Shown piece after piece: positions 62,041 through 64,000 of a stretch of DNA of 64,000 bases. The DNA is from Prorocentrum cordatum (Eukaryota > Sar > Dinophyceae > Prorocentrales > Prorocentraceae). Numbering within the stretch: the stretch's first letter is position 1; each line of letters begins with the position of its first letter. The notes below the pieces were generated by a model. It saw only the letters and a list, made by a program, of their open reading frames with translations. It searched no databases and had not been told where the DNA came from. Location of the stretch: positions 127,501 to 191,500 of the forward strand of contig CAUYUJ010016157.1 in NCBI GenBank assembly GCA_963575745.1, given 5' to 3'. The translations under genes and the position numbers were made by a program.

Positions 62041-63229
62041 GGCTCCCGCGCGGCGCGCCGCCTGCCGCCCGAGGGCGATGCCGCGGGCCGCGCCTGGGAG
62101 GGCAAAGGAGCGGGCCAGGGCACAGCGCGAGACGCGCGTTGCCGCCGCCCAGCGCCTGACCGCGGAGCGGGAGCCCTTGGGGCCCCTCACGGTTCTCGAG
62201 CAGATTGCGATCCGCCCAGTGACGGAGGCCCTCTACAAGAGAACTTCGACGGCCTTCCTGGAGTTCTGCACCGAGCGGGGCTTGGACTGGCGCAACGTCG
62301 AGGAGATGGATGTGATCCTAGCCCAATACATGGACGATTGCTTTCACCGCGGCGCGTCGTCCGACCACGGCTCGCAGCTGCCGGCCAGCCTCGCGCATCT
62401 CTACCCGAGCTTGCGGGGGCAGTGGAAGTTGCAGTGGCCGAGGGCTGCCCGCGCCTCGATCTCTTGGAAGCGGAGAGTGCCTGCGGGGACACGGCTGCCA
62501 TTGCCGAAGGCGGTTGCCATGGCCGTGTGCCTGCTGCTGGTGGAGGCGGGTTCGCCCTGGATGGCGGTCTGGGTCGCGCTGTCGTTCGTTGCCTACCTGA
62601 GGCCCGGCGAGACGTTCAGGTTGAAGGGCCGCAACCTCATCCCACCCTCGCCTGCGGCGGGGGCACCATATCGACATTGGGGACTACTGCTTCACGACGT
62701 GGGATCGCTGATTCCCGGGAAGACGGGTCTCCACGACGAGAGCATGTTGATCGACACGGACCCGTGGTTGGCGCCAGCCCTGGAGTACCTCCGATCGACG
62801 ACGAACGCCGACGCCTGCCTGTGGTCGTTCGCGGTCGGGGCCTTGAGGCCGAAGTACAGCCGCTGCCTCAGCCTCCTGGGCCTCCCCCAGGTCTCGGACC
62901 ACCTGCACTGCCTCCGCCACGGGGGTGCGTCGGACGATTTGCTCAGTCGCCGAAGGGACGCGTTCCAGGCGCAGTTTCGAGGCAGGTGGGCATCCGTGAA
63001 GAGTTTGAAACGTTACTGCAAGGAGACACAGCTGTTGTCGGAGATCAGTTCGGTGCACGGCGACGCGTTTCGTCTCGGACATCTCATGATGGAACATTTC
63101 TGGGCGGTGGCCATGGCAGGCGGGACCCTGGAGGCCAGCGTCAGTCACCTCATCCCAGCGACGTGTGTGCCGGCGGTGCGAGCGGCCCGAAGGCTGCGCC
63201 CATCAGGAGATCACAGAAGCCACCAGTGA
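62010..63229 (+). CDS. Tyrosine recombinase of the DIRS-like element
   Basis: In the frame of 61988-63229, overlapping the end of RNase H. Basic N-terminal helix (GRAKERARAQRETRVAAAQ), SAM-like core-binding domain (QIAIRPVTEALYKRTSTAFL), then the catalytic domain. Box I Arg is in VAYLRPGETF (~62588-62617), H-x-x-R in LHCLRHGGASDD (~62914-62950), and the Trp and nucleophile Tyr in GRWASVKSLKRYCK (~62983-63018). All five expected positions (R, H, R, H/W, Y) are present. Tyrosine recombinases of DIRS elements insert a circular DNA intermediate without target duplication. Stop TGA at 63227-63229. Confidence 0.75.
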
Positions 63230-63302
63230 GACCTTCTTCCTCCCTCAGCGCCTCTAAAATTCGAGCCCACCTGCAGCGCCGATTTAAGGGGGAGTTAAAT
63301 AG

Positions 63303-64000
63303 GGGAAAGGGTCCCATAATCCGTCTCAGTATCGTTTGTTTCTTGAGTTGTTTGCCGGGTCTGGGCCCTTGTCGAAGGCCCTTCGGGGCCTGGGCGTCTC
63401 TGCCCTTGACTTTGATTTTAAAAACTCGGCTGGTGAGGATCACCTGCACCCTGTTTTCATCAAACTTGTTGGGGGGTGGATTTCTAGTGGATGTGTCTCG
63501 GGGGTGTTCTTGGGAACCCCTTGCACGTCTTGGAGCAGGGCCCTCCGTCATCCACTTCGCTCGCGCGACCACCCGATGGGCACCCCTGCCGCTCTACTCT
63601 CACAGGCCGAACAAGGACGGCTAGCGGCATGGAATGCCACCCTTACATTCAGTTGCCGAATAGTTGATTTGTGCATCAAGTGCTGTGTTCCAGCATACAT
63701 CGAGAACCCAGCTCTGCCCCAGCTTTGGTCTGCGCCCCGCATGCTGCAGCTGTGCCAGAAACATGCATCAGTCAGTTGTCTTTCACATGTGTCAATATGG
63801 CACCCGATGGATGAAGCCCACTCGTATCTCTGCCTGGCTTCCTCCCTCTCTCCACTCACTCCAGAAGAAATGCAAGTGTCGCCACGGCCGGTGCAGTAGG
63901 ACCCAGAAGCCACACATTGTCTTGACTGGGAAGGCTCCTGGCGGCAAGAACTGGACCGCCTTAGCAGCCTCGTATCCGCCGAGATTGGCCCAGTCCGTTG
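63303..64000 (+). CDS. C5-cytosine DNA methyltransferase-like, runs off the window
   Basis: Open from 63303 (no ATG at the start; an in-frame TAG lies at 63300-63302). Motif I LELFAGSGPLSKALRGLG (SAM binding), motif IV region FLGTPCTSWSRA (PC catalytic cysteine), motif VI YIENPALPQLW (EN glutamate). Near 63765 the frame changes: the expected continuation MCQYGTRWMKPTRISAWLP, the Cys-rich CKCRHGRCSRTQKPHIVLTG and AASYPPRLAQSV read in the next frame to the window end. Dinoflagellate retrotransposons with such methyltransferases have been reported and shown capable of CG methylation. That is family knowledge, not shown here. This copy has at least one frame break. Confidence 0.65.

Larger units (their letters stand above)
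40176..64000 (+). mobile_element. DIRS-like (tyrosine recombinase) retrotransposon with a C5-methyltransferase, split by a Copia element
   Basis: ORF order: small membrane ORF (40176), Gag-like ORF (40550, continued at 59258), RT (59871-61316), RNase H (61215-62040), tyrosine recombinase (62010-63229), C5-cytosine methyltransferase (63303 to the window end). Tyrosine recombinase instead of a DDE integrase defines DIRS-type elements, and methyltransferase-bearing retrotransposons have been described in dinoflagellates. The left terminal repeat was not located and the right end lies outside the window. RT, RNase H and recombinase are in different frames, so this copy is frame-damaged. Confidence 0.7.

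Overview
The window looks like nuclear DNA from a dinoflagellate. This is inferred from gene content, not from a database match. It is GC-rich and repeat-laden, it carries a degenerate chlorophyll a-c (acpPC/LHC-type) antenna sequence, and its retroelement proteins are of types known from dinoflagellates: an RT-tyrosine recombinase element with a C5-cytosine methyltransferase, and a Copia element with CCCH-finger Gag. No tRNA, rRNA or CRISPR was seen. All convincing coding sequence is on the + strand.

Layout. (1) 1-8.4 kb is repeat DNA: a GGA microsatellite, two related ~1.9 kb repeat-filled units bounded by 12-bp inverted repeats (905-2857 and 3506-5390), and about 18 copies of a ~101-bp satellite (6.46-8.29 kb). 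(2) 8402-32965 is a 24.6-kb DNA transposon. It has 29-bp terminal inverted repeats (26/29 identical) and a TA target duplication. It holds at least seven same-strand genes, including an OTU-like/DDE transposase gene and an EEP (GDFN) endonuclease-like gene. About 60 copies of a short hairpin with core CGCAGCAGCG are scattered through it, all in the same orientation, in exons of all three frames and between genes, and none lies outside it. Its ends and middle carry a second palindrome family (CTCTG TGA CAGAG). (3) Its right end sits in an LHC-like reading frame (32966-34189) whose two pigment-helix arginines are replaced. (4) 34.2-40.1 kb is mostly low-complexity DNA with fragments of a Thr/Pro-linked, Cys-rich secreted-type protein.

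(5) From about 40.18 kb to the window end lies a DIRS-like (tyrosine recombinase) retrotransposon: a small membrane ORF, a Gag-like ORF, RT-RNase H, tyrosine recombinase and a C5-methyltransferase. (6) Nested inside its Gag-like ORF is a 17.84-kb Ty1/Copia element (41417-59257) with 196-bp LTRs (six differences) and a perfect 5-bp target duplication, ACCGC. Besides Gag-PR-IN-RT-RH this Copia carries some 8 kb of extra coding sequence, including a KptA/Tpt1-like RNA 2'-phosphotransferase, and an unusual cluster of hairpins before its 3' LTR.

In the retroelements the coding frames are broken mainly by single frame changes with few nonsense codons. Either the copies are young and indel-damaged or the assembly holds residual indels. 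The two most novel signals are the giant TA-flanked transposon with its private, strand-oriented hairpin family, and the Copia element with the RNA-repair-type enzyme and long unexplained cargo.
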